Assembly: GCA_036399695.1 (NCBI GenBank)
Contig: DASWMP010000158.1
Span: 1-10,234, forward strand
DNA length: 10,234 bases
Direction of reading: 5' to 3'
Source of the DNA: DASVEE01 sp036399695
Lineage (GTDB): Bacteria > Acidobacteriota > Thermoanaerobaculia > Gp7-AA8
A program made the translations under genes and the position numbers. Below the pieces are notes generated by a model. That model had not been told where the DNA came from, ran no database searches, and saw only the letters and a list, made by a program, of their open reading frames with translations. This document shows positions 1 through 5,461 of this stretch, one piece after another (positions within the stretch are counted from its first letter, which is position 1; each line of letters opens with the position of its first letter).

Positions 1-52
1 TCAGATTCCGCCGAATATCGGGCACCCGCGGGCACGCTGGCATTCAATGTGG

Positions 53-72
53 GACAGACACTCTTGTCTGTC
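53..72. repeat. Short perfect hairpin in non-coding DNA
   Basis: GACAGACA (53-60) and TGTCTGTC (65-72) form a perfect 8-bp stem around a CTCT loop. A second small hairpin follows directly (GCGCC / GGCGC, about 75-88). I see no gene I can support in positions 1-140: the frames stay open mainly because the DNA is GC-rich. Similar GACAGACA-type hairpins are, from memory, dispersed repeats in some soil bacterial genomes. Here only one copy is visible, so repeat status is inference. Confidence 0.4.
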
Positions 73-143
73 TGCGCCCGCAGGCGCCGGTTTCTAATCA
101 GGCCATCAGAGTGTGTGCGCTCCGTTTTGAGACACCCTCCGCA

Positions 144-202
144 CGCCACCGCTCTTCCATCCGTGTACCAGAGCGGTGGCGTGCGCCACCGCACTCCGAG
201 AT
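144..202 (-). repeat. Stop-codon-adjacent double-hairpin element, copy A
   Basis: On the minus strand the element begins with the 19-mer ATCTCGGAGTGCGGTGGCG (202 down to 184), identical in copies B (4595-4613) and C (10216-10234). Its first A is the last base of the TAA stop codon of the SRPBCC gene. GCGGTGGCG (173-181) and CGCCACCGC (184-192) form one hairpin. CGCCACCGCTCT (144-155) can alternatively pair with the 170-181 arm across a 14-base loop. Compared with copy B, the distal palindrome is missing or decayed. It may act as a terminator or RNA 3'-end protector for the SRPBCC transcript, but there is no clear U-tract. Confidence 0.75.
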
Positions 203-654
203 TACGCCTGCTCCAGCTCCCGCTTGATTCCCTGCGCTCTGCCGGCGATCAGCCGCTCCACGTACCGGCGGAGCACCAGCTTCTCCACGATCCGCCCGAG
301 CACCCCCAGCGGCGCCGCGAACAGCACCACGTCGATCATGCGCGTACCGCCGTCGGCGGGCTCGAACAAGTGATCGTGCACGAACGAGCGGAACGCCCCC
401 CTCTGCATGCTGTCCTGAAACGAGCGGGGACGATCGAAAGCGGTGATGCGGGAGGTGAAGTGTTGCGTGACGCCGAAATGGCGTCCGCGCCAGGTGACTT
501 CCTCCCCCAGCTCGATGAGGCCGTGCATGCGCCCGGCGACCGCCCGTTCATTCGTGTGGGCGAAGGTCTTCGTATGCAGATCGAGGTCGCGGGCGGCGTC
601 GAAACAGCGTTCGACCGGGGCGTCGATCCAGGTCTCGATTGTCAGTCTTTCCAT
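202..654 (-). CDS. SRPBCC (START/Bet v1-like) family protein
   Basis: This 150-residue protein matches the small SRPBCC ligand-binding fold. It opens with a beta strand and the family-typical sequence around residues 3-17 (RLTIETWIDAPVERCFD). A GEEVTWRGRHFG strand lies near 50-61, the segment FDRPRSFQDSMQRGAFRSFVHDH spans about 73-95, and a long amphipathic C-terminal helix (about 115-150) would cover the hydrophobic cavity. SRPBCC proteins bind lipids or other hydrophobic molecules; the ligand here cannot be read from sequence. No signal peptide or membrane segment is evident, so it is probably cytosolic. The ATG at 654 is chosen because it places the first strand at the N terminus. The same frame runs open upstream to 1545, but that stretch is antisense to the PilZ gene. 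The gene is divergent from PilZ with only 39 bp between starts. No well-placed Shine-Dalgarno sequence is seen. Confidence 0.85.
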   Translation of the reverse strand: MERLTIETWIDAPVERCFDAARDLDLHTKTFAHTNERAVAGRMHGLIELGEEVTWRGRHFGVTQHFTSRITAFDRPRSFQDSMQRGAFRSFVHDHLFEPADGGTRMIDVVLFAAPLGVLGRIVEKLVLRRYVERLIAGRAQGIKRELEQA

Positions 655-676
655 AGCGGCTCGCGGCGCGGCTCCT

Positions 677-686
677 AATCTATACT
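677..686. promoter_or_regulatory. Overlapping divergent -10 boxes between SRPBCC and PilZ genes
   Basis: TATACT (681-686) on the plus strand ends 7 bases before the GTG start of the PilZ gene, so transcription would begin at or next to the start codon. Read on the minus strand the same DNA gives TATAGA (684-679), placed to serve the SRPBCC gene with a leader of roughly 18 bases. No good -35 hexamer is visible for either direction. The two polymerases could not use the site at once, so expression of the two genes may be mutually exclusive. Confidence 0.45.
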
Positions 687-693
687 CCGCCGC

Positions 694-1344
694 GTGTCGT
701 CCCAAGAGCGCCGCCGGTATGGGCGCATCCAGCTCGACCAGCCCGTTCCCGCGCGGCTGGGCGAGTTCCGCGTCCGCATCATCGAGATCTCCCTGGCAGG
801 ATTCCGCCTGCTGCACGAGGCACGGATCTCGACCATCACCCCTTACGAGCTGACGTTCGACTGGAATGGCCTGGCCGGGACGTTTCTCGTCAAAGCGGCC
901 CGCACGTCGCTCTGGCGGCTGGCGCGGACGGCCGAGGAGCGGAGCATCCATCAATCGGGCGTGCACATCGTCGAAGCCTCGCCCGAGGCGCTGGCGATGC
1001 TGCGCGAGTTCGTGGCCGACCGGGTCATCCGCGCCATCGAGGAGCAGAAAGCCAACGCCCGCGGCATCCCCCCGCTCGCCGCCTACATGTACCAGCCGGG
1101 CAAGGGCGAGCTGTACCGCTGCTGTGAGCTGATCGACGGCGTCTGGCGCAAACGCGAAACCGCCCGCGCCAAACAGCCCCCCAACGGATTCACCGTCTCC
1201 GCCGACGTCGAACCGGCCCACGTCGACCTCCTCTGCCAGACCTGGGAAACGACCACCGACGAAGGCCGCCGCCTGACCCAGCTCCTGGCCGAGCTGTCGA
1301 TCTCGAAAGGCGAAGGGGTGCCGACGAGACGGTACGTGCCGTAG
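694..1344 (+). CDS. PilZ-domain protein with uncharacterised C-terminal region
   Basis: This 216-residue soluble protein has an N-terminal PilZ-like domain. The RxxxR part of the c-di-GMP motif is present (R7 and R11 in RRRYGR). The downstream (D/N)xSxxG motif appears as EISLAG (E31, S33, G36), so the usual Asp/Asn is replaced by Glu. PilZ domains bind cyclic di-GMP and control motility, adhesion or polysaccharide output; whether this one still binds is uncertain. Residues about 110-216 form a second region that I do not recognise. It contains several aromatic and Cys residues (YMYQPGKGELYRCCELIDG) and a helical end (RRLTQLLAELSIS). The GTG start at 694 is supported by the TATACT box 7 bases upstream and by the start of the PilZ motif. 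The gene is followed after 19 bases by the GT/AC-rich inverted repeat and is probably monocistronic. Confidence 0.85.
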   Translation: MSSQERRRYGRIQLDQPVPARLGEFRVRIIEISLAGFRLLHEARISTITPYELTFDWNGLAGTFLVKAARTSLWRLARTAEERSIHQSGVHIVEASPEALAMLREFVADRVIRAIEEQKANARGIPPLAAYMYQPGKGELYRCCELIDGVWRKRETARAKQPPNGFTVSADVEPAHVDLLCQTWETTTDEGRRLTQLLAELSISKGEGVPTRRYVP

Positions 1345-1363
1345 CGGGGAGAGAGGCAGAGGC

Positions 1364-1479
1364 GTTGTTGGTTTTGGGTTGTTGGTTGTTGGTGCTCCGC
1401 CTGTGCGGTAACCGGAGCGGAGCACCAACAACCAAAAACCAACAACCAAAAACCAACAAACAACAACCAAACCAAAAAC
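1364..1479. repeat. Strand-asymmetric inverted repeat (GT-rich arm, AC-rich arm)
   Basis: The left arm (about 1364-1394) contains almost only G and T, and the right arm (about 1421-1479) almost only A and C, in otherwise balanced GC-rich DNA. GTTGTTGGTGCTCCGC (1385-1400) pairs perfectly with GCGGAGCACCAACAAC (1417-1432). The stem extends three more pairs, then continues with mismatches. The central 16 bases form the loop. The right arm carries a tandem unit of about 14 bp (CCAACAACCAAAAA, two exact copies plus degenerate ones). It lies between the PilZ stop and the kinase promoter and would form a long hairpin in RNA. It is non-coding, although its frames stay open and would translate to low-complexity N/Q/T/K or V/L/G/W peptides. 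Confidence 0.8.
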
Positions 1480-1564
1480 CCGGCGCACGGCCACTCCTCC
1501 CAGGCCGAAACACGTCCTTCTCAGGAAATCGCGCTCTCCACCCAACCGTTCCCCCTTCCATACG

Positions 1565-1570
1565 TATACA
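1565..1570 (+). promoter_or_regulatory. -10 box of the kinase operon, leaderless arrangement
   Basis: TATACA at 1565-1570 lies exactly 7 bases before the GTG at 1578, the same spacing as TATACT to GTG at the PilZ gene. Transcription would then start at or within a base of the start codon. There is no Shine-Dalgarno sequence before this GTG, which fits a leaderless mRNA. No convincing -35 hexamer is seen. Confidence 0.45.
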
Positions 1571-1577
1571 AGCTCCC

Positions 1578-2693
1578 GTGACCTGGCGGCATTTTCGGCA
1601 ACTCGCTCTTCAGGCGTTCTCGATCGTCGCGGCGTGGATCTGCTTCGGGTGGTTTTTTGCCAGGCAGCACCACCAGGCAGCGCTCATCCGCGGCGGCGAG
1701 GACTCGCTTGCGTATCACCTCGGCGCCGTGATCGTGGCGGTGCTCATCTGGGCCACGATCACGCCTGTCATCATGTTCATGGCCGAGCGGTTGCCGGTAC
1801 GCGCTCCCTACCGGTTGCGCAACCTCGGCATCCTCATCGTCTTCGCCGCCGCCACCGCCGTCGGCAAGGCGTGGATCGACTCCCACATGCCGGCCTACGT
1901 CGGCCGGGCGCTCACGCCGCAGGAGTTCAAGGACTCCGTCGTCTGGCTGCTCCACACGCACTTCCTCTTCGTGATGCTCATCGTCGGCATCACGAACTTC
2001 CTGCGCCTGCAGCGGGAGGCAGCCGAACGGAAGATCGCCGAGGCGCGGTTCTCGGCCGCGCTCGCGAATGCGCGCCTGCGGCGGCTGCGTGCCGACCTCC
2101 ATCCTCACTTTCTCTTCAACGCCCTCAACGCCGTCGCGGCGCTCGTCCACGCCGATCCGCCTGCGGCGGAGAAGACGCTCGACAGCCTCGTCGACCTGCT
2201 GAGGCGCTCCATCGCCTCCCAGGACGTGCTCGAGGTCTCGCTCGCCGACGAGATGGCCTTCGTGCAGCAATACCTCGAAATCCAGCGCACCCGCTTCGGG
2301 CACCGTCTCGTAACAGACATCCAGACCGATCCCGCGCTGCTGCACTGCGCCGTGCCCCCGTTGCTGCTGCAGCCGCTCGTGGAGAACGCCATCGTGCACG
2401 GCATCTCGCAGCGGGCGCAGGGAGGACGCGTCATCGTGCGCGCCGACCGTCACGACGGCTGGCTGCGTTTACAGGTACGTGACAACGGGCCGGGTTGCGA
2501 GCCGGGGGCGGTGCTCGCGCGCGGCAGCATCGGCGTGCCGAACGCGAAAGCGCGGCTGCAGTTCGTCTACGGAGAGCGGCACGCCCTGAACTATCGGCAC
2601 GAAAGTGACGAATTCGTTGCCGAAGTCCTCATCCCGATGCGCGAGCTGGGCGCGACAACCGCAGCGCAGGCAGGCATCGCAGGAGCGTCATGA
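1578..2693 (+). CDS. LytS/YehU-type membrane sensor histidine kinase, intact
   Basis: This 371-residue kinase has four hydrophobic segments (about 9-28, 48-68, 82-98, 121-142), a helical linker (about 143-172), a His_kinase-type domain and an HATPase domain. The H-box reads LHPHFLFNALN, with H177 as the expected phosphoacceptor. The N-box reads PLVENAIVHG (N270), followed by DNGPG (302-306) and GSIG (316-319). All catalytic elements are therefore present. Kinases of this family phosphorylate LytTR response regulators. No extracytoplasmic domain is large enough to suggest a ligand, so the signal is probably sensed in the membrane. The GTG at 1578 is chosen because it gives the same length and topology as the paralogue downstream and sits 7 bases after a TATACA box. 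The frame is open back to 1365, but only through the AC-rich repeat. The stop overlaps the next gene (ATGA). Confidence 0.9.
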   Translation: MTWRHFRQLALQAFSIVAAWICFGWFFARQHHQAALIRGGEDSLAYHLGAVIVAVLIWATITPVIMFMAERLPVRAPYRLRNLGILIVFAAATAVGKAWIDSHMPAYVGRALTPQEFKDSVVWLLHTHFLFVMLIVGITNFLRLQREAAERKIAEARFSAALANARLRRLRADLHPHFLFNALNAVAALVHADPPAAEKTLDSLVDLLRRSIASQDVLEVSLADEMAFVQQYLEIQRTRFGHRLVTDIQTDPALLHCAVPPLLLQPLVENAIVHGISQRAQGGRVIVRADRHDGWLRLQVRDNGPGCEPGAVLARGSIGVPNAKARLQFVYGERHALNYRHESDEFVAEVLIPMRELGATTAAQAGIAGAS

Positions 2694-3772
2694 AGACTCT
2701 TCAGAAGATGGTTCGCAATCGCCGTCCGATTCTGGAGCTCGCCGGGATCGCGGGATGGATGCTGGTCACCTGGCTGGCGATCGCCATCTTCAACACCAGC
2801 GATTTTCACCGCAGGGCGCTGGCGACCGGTGGTGCGGCGCCGCTGGCCGAGACCTTCCGCGTGCAGTTGACGACGAGCATGATCTGGGCGTTGTTCACGC
2901 CGATCATCGTGATGGCCGCCGAACGGTTGCCGCTGCGACGGCCGAACCTGCTGCGCAACCTGACGATTCTCGTGGCGTTGTCTCCCATCTTTACGGTGGC
3001 GCGTGCGGCACTCGGCGGTCTGTGGTCCGAGATCGCGGAGGGGACGGGCGTACGGGCCTCGTTCGTCTGGTACTCCGTGGAGCGCCGGTTCAACTCCTTC
3101 CTCTTCATCACCGTCGTCATCATCGGCATCGTCAACCTGATGCGTGTGGCGCGCGAGGCGGAATCGCGGCAGCAGCATGCGTTCGCCTTGCAGGCGGCGG
3201 TGGCGAACGCCGAGATCGAGCAGCTCCGCGCGCGCCTGCAACCACAGTTCATGTTCGCCACGCTGCAGGAGATCGGCAAACGCATCAGCACCGATCCGCA
3301 GACCGCCGACGACATGCTCGTCGGCCTCGGCGACGTGCTGCGGCGCGGTCTCGACTACGACCGCCGCGGCGAGGTCACGCTCGGCGAAGAGCTGGAGTTC
3401 GTCGACCGCTACCTCGAGCTCGTGCGGCGCGGTTCGCGTCCCGATCTCTCCAGCCGCTTCGACGTCGACCTCCGGCTGCTCGACATGCGCGTTCCGGCCA
3501 TGCTGCTCCAGAGCCTCGTTGAAAGTGCCGCCATGAACACCGGGGCGCAGCACATCGAGATCGCCGGTCACGCCGACAGCGCGTACCTCGATCTGCTCCT
3601 CCACGCCGCCGGCTGTTCGTCCCTGCATTGCCGTGAAACGTTCGACGAGCTGCGCTTCCGGCTCAGGCAACGATTCGGTGACACGTGCCTTTTGAGGCAC
3701 GAACAAGACAGCAATGGGTGCGTAACCCGTATAGCGTTGCCGTTACACGGTACGGAAGGGGTGGCTGCATGA
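2690..3772 (+). CDS. LytS-like membrane pseudokinase, catalytic residues lost
   Basis: This 360-residue protein is a paralogue of the preceding kinase, with similar four-segment membrane topology (hydrophobic stretches about 15-34, 61-76, 89-108, 134-152) and the same kinase-like layout. The H-box has become LQPQFMFATLQ, with Q186 in place of the phosphoacceptor His and Ala for the Asn of PHFLFN. The N-box reads SLVESAAMNTG, with S279 in place of the ATP-binding Asn. The DNGPG loop is replaced by LHAAGC (304-309) and no GxG box follows. It should be unable to bind ATP normally or to autophosphorylate. The frame is intact along its length, so it is a maintained protein rather than a broken gene. 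It starts on an ATGA overlap with the active kinase and ends on an ATGA overlap with the regulator gene, implying coupled translation. A role as heterodimer partner or signal-receiving subunit is inference. Confidence 0.88.
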   Translation: MKTLQKMVRNRRPILELAGIAGWMLVTWLAIAIFNTSDFHRRALATGGAAPLAETFRVQLTTSMIWALFTPIIVMAAERLPLRRPNLLRNLTILVALSPIFTVARAALGGLWSEIAEGTGVRASFVWYSVERRFNSFLFITVVIIGIVNLMRVAREAESRQQHAFALQAAVANAEIEQLRARLQPQFMFATLQEIGKRISTDPQTADDMLVGLGDVLRRGLDYDRRGEVTLGEELEFVDRYLELVRRGSRPDLSSRFDVDLRLLDMRVPAMLLQSLVESAAMNTGAQHIEIAGHADSAYLDLLLHAAGCSSLHCRETFDELRFRLRQRFGDTCLLRHEQDSNGCVTRIALPLHGTEGVAA

Positions 3773-4587
3773 TCATTCGCGCACTCATCGTCGAAGACGA
3801 GCCCCTGGCCCGCGCGCGGCTGCGCATGCTGCTCGAGTCACACGGAGACGTGGAGCTCGTCGGCGAGTCGGCGAGCGCGCAGGAAGCAGCGGAAATCTTC
3901 GACCGCGAAGACGTCGATCTCCTCTTCCTCGACATCCAGATGCCGCAAGGCAGCGGGTTCGATCTCCTGCACGTCCTCGGCGAGGAGCGCCGCCCGATCG
4001 TCATCTTCACCACGGCGCATGCGGAGTTCGCACTGGAGGCGTTCGACGTCAGCGCCGCCGACTACCTGGTCAAGCCCTTCGACCAGGTGCGCCTCTCCCG
4101 CGCCCTCGACCGCGCCCGGGCGCTCATCAACGGCACGAACGGCAATGGCAATGGCAACGGGTACGGGTACGGTCACGGCAACGGGAACGGTCACGGCAAT
4201 GGCCACGGGAACGGCCACGGCACGGCCGTCCTGCCCGCGCGGCCGCTGACGCGCCGCGACCGCTTCGCCGTGCGCGCCCGCGGCGAGATCGTCTTCATCA
4301 AGTCGGACAGCATCGACTGGATCAGCGCCGAGGGGAACTACTCGCGGCTGCATAGCGGCGAAGCGTCGTACCTGCTGCGCGAATCGATGCAGAAGCTCGA
4401 CGAGACGCTCGACGCCACCGTCTTCATCCGCGTGCACCGCAGCGCCATCGTGAACCTCGACCGCGTGAAGAAGCTCATCGCCGCACCGGACGGCTCGTAC
4501 TCGATCGTCCTCAACACCGGCGCCGCCGTGCCCCTCGGCCCATCGTTCCGGCCCCGCTTGGAGACGGTCCTCGGCCAGAAGCTGTGA
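3769..4587 (+). CDS. LytTR-family response regulator with repetitive Gly-rich linker
   Basis: This 272-residue regulator has an N-terminal receiver domain (about 2-118). The acidic pocket is D10/E11, the phosphoacceptor is D55 in LDIQMP, the switch threonines are T81/T82, and the conserved lysine is K102 in VKPF. A linker of 14 G-containing dipeptides (124-151) leads to a LytTR DNA-binding domain (about 164-270). That domain is recognised by IDWISAEGNYSRLH and the FIRVHRSAIVNLDRV segment. LytTR proteins bind paired direct repeats in target promoters. The ATG at 3769 overlaps the stop of the pseudokinase gene (ATGA) and puts the receiver domain at residue 1. An upstream ATG at 3685 in the same frame would add 28 unrelated residues. 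The cognate kinase is presumably the intact one two genes upstream. A hairpin element begins 7 bases after the stop. Confidence 0.92.
   Translation: MIIRALIVEDEPLARARLRMLLESHGDVELVGESASAQEAAEIFDREDVDLLFLDIQMPQGSGFDLLHVLGEERRPIVIFTTAHAEFALEAFDVSAADYLVKPFDQVRLSRALDRARALINGTNGNGNGNGYGYGHGNGNGHGNGHGNGHGTAVLPARPLTRRDRFAVRARGEIVFIKSDSIDWISAEGNYSRLHSGEASYLLRESMQKLDETLDATVFIRVHRSAIVNLDRVKKLIAAPDGSYSIVLNTGAAVPLGPSFRPRLETVLGQKL
4138..4221 (+). repeat. In-frame hexanucleotide repeat encoding the regulator's linker
   Basis: Fourteen consecutive 6-bp units of the type GGN-(AAY/CAC/TAC) encode alternating Gly with Asn, His or Tyr, residues 124-151 of the regulator. The units contain four His and two Tyr codons. 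Because the unit is six bases, gain or loss by slippage keeps the frame and changes only linker length. Third-base variation between units suggests that the array is not freshly expanded. Confidence 0.85.
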
Positions 4588-4590
4588 CGG

Positions 4591-4678
4591 CTAGATCTCG
4601 GAGTGCGGTGGCGGAGGCCACCGCTCTGCTACACGTGTAAAAGAGCGGTGGCGTTCGCCACCGCTCTCCAAGATCTAG
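4591..4678. repeat. Near-palindromic double-hairpin element, copy B
   Basis: CTAGATCT (4591-4598) and AGATCTAG (4671-4678) are 8-bp terminal inverted repeats. Inside are the hairpin GCGGTGGC/GCCACCGC (4605-4612, 4617-4624) and a perfect 12-bp-arm palindrome AGAGCGGTGGCG/CGCCACCGCTCT (4642-4653, 4656-4667). The centre holds the palindrome TACACGTGTA (4630-4639). GCCACCGCTCT (4617-4627) can also pair with AGAGCGGTGGC (4642-4652), giving an alternative fold. The shared 19-mer is at 4595-4613, seven bases after the regulator's stop codon. No open reading frame is inside. It lies between convergent operons. Confidence 0.85.
4638..4667 (-). terminator. Intrinsic-type terminator for the minus-strand operon
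   Basis: On the minus strand a 12-bp GC-rich stem (arms 4656-4667 and 4642-4653) is followed directly by TTTTA (from 4642 down to 4638). This fits an intrinsic terminator for the regulator/pseudokinase transcript arriving from the right. In the plus direction the stems lack a T-run. Confidence 0.5.
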
Positions 4679-4698
4679 CGCAGCCAAGCGCCCCCGCC

Positions 4699-4887
4699 CT
4701 ATGTCACGCCGAGGATCGCGAACAGGGCCAGCACCTCGGGTGCGATCTTCGATTTGTCGTCGCGGCGGGGCTCCGGCTCCGTCAGCAGCGTTTCCTCCGC
4801 GAGCAGCGCGTCGCGGAGGTTCCGGAACTCGCTGTCGTCGCCGCTCCAGTCATTCTTCGAACGGATTTCCTTGATCACGAATCGCAT
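4699..4887 (-). CDS. Possible 62-residue hypothetical protein
   Basis: This short frame begins at an ATG inside the last 38 bases of the degenerate kinase gene and ends at TAG near copy B. The peptide is charged and mainly hydrophilic (FRNLRDALLAEETLLTEPEP, then a hydrophobic end APEVLALFAILGVT). I do not recognise it. In its favour, nearly all third codon positions are G or C, as in the real genes here, whereas the last codons of the kinase frame are not. It lacks a Shine-Dalgarno sequence and would depend on coupled translation or on a frameshift from the kinase gene. It could instead be the displaced 3' remnant of a once longer gene. Confidence 0.4.
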   Translation of the reverse strand: MRFVIKEIRSKNDWSGDDSEFRNLRDALLAEETLLTEPEPRRDDKSKIAPEVLALFAILGVT

Positions 4888-5461
4888 GCCGGGGAGTCGT
4901 GCCGGCCTGCAGAAAAATACAGTAGACCCGTTCCGCGGTTCCGACCGCCACCCGCAACGTCGCCCCGGCGACCGTCGCGGAGACCGAAACCCTGCCGCCT
5001 CCCCGAGGGAGACGTCCTACCGCGTTCTGCACGAGGGGCAGGAGCAGGAACGGCGGGACGAGCGCGCGCCGTGCCATGAGGTCGCACGAGATCTCGAAGT
5101 GCAGGCGGAGCCCGAAGCGCACCCTCTCGATGTCGACGTACGCCTGGAGCAGATCCAGCTCCTCCTCGAGCGTCACTTGCCGCCCGTCGCGCGTGACGGC
5201 GCGGCGCAGGAATGCCCGCAGGCGCGCGGTCATCGCACGGGCGCCGGACGCGTCGTCATCGAGCAGCGCGGCGATGGCATTGAGGGCATTGAACAGAAAG
5301 TCGGGGTCGAGATGCGCCGTCGTCCCTTCACGCAGGCCGTGCCGCAGCAGGGCGCTCAAGCCGGCGATGCGTTCCTCGGCCTCGCGCGGGTCGGAGTCGA
5401 TGCTCGCCTCGATGGCCACGAGGGCCTGGTCCAGCTCTTCGGAATGCGCGCCGGCGCGCAT
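4850..5461 (-). CDS. Soluble truncated LytS-like pseudokinase
   Basis: This 203-residue protein has the LytS kinase core without any membrane segment. Its H-box reads LDPDFLFNALN, with D54 where the phosphoacceptor His is expected while the surrounding FLFNALN is perfectly kept. The following helix and the IERVRFGLRL strand match the intact kinase. The N-box reads PLVQNAVGRL: N146 remains but the usual Glu is Gln. At the point where DNGPG should come the sequence is VAVGTAERVYC, and the protein ends 25 residues later without further G-boxes. It cannot be a normal histidine kinase. The ATG at 5461 overlaps the stop of the regulator gene (TGATG); a GTG one codon upstream is an alternative start. 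It may be a binding partner or allosteric regulator of the LytTR protein, which is inference. Residues 11-47 resemble a second copy of the dimerisation helix. Confidence 0.8.
   Translation of the reverse strand: MRAGAHSEELDQALVAIEASIDSDPREAEERIAGLSALLRHGLREGTTAHLDPDFLFNALNAIAALLDDDASGARAMTARLRAFLRRAVTRDGRQVTLEEELDLLQAYVDIERVRFGLRLHFEISCDLMARRALVPPFLLLPLVQNAVGRLPRGGGRVSVSATVAGATLRVAVGTAERVYCIFLQAGTTPRHAIRDQGNPFEE

Noticed and set aside
1..140. C-terminal end of a gene running in from the left
   Set aside because: Two plus frames remain open, but the peptide is the translation of the hairpin repeat and shows no family signature; no start or stop can be tied to a gene.
1421..1479. Possible CRISPR-like array
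   Set aside because: The 14-bp units are contiguous without spacers, so this is a simple tandem repeat.
655..1545. Long minus-strand open frame extending the SRPBCC protein to 447 residues
   Set aside because: The extension is antisense to the PilZ gene and the GT/AC repeat, has low-complexity composition, and the SRPBCC fold begins at the ATG at 654.
1365..1577. N-terminal extension of the intact kinase through the AC-rich repeat
   Set aside because: The added residues are N/Q/T/K/P low complexity from the repeat. The GTG at 1578 gives a length and topology matching the paralogue, with a -10 box just upstream.
2690..3772. Second kinase as a pseudogene or sequencing error
   Set aside because: The frame is uninterrupted, both ends overlap neighbours precisely, and the motif losses are substitutions rather than shifts.
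4591..4678. Insertion sequence or MITE because of 8-bp terminal inverted repeats
   Set aside because: There is no transposase, no visible target duplication, and the ends are not shared by copies A and C, which match only from ATCTCGG inward. A non-autonomous origin remains possible but unsupported.
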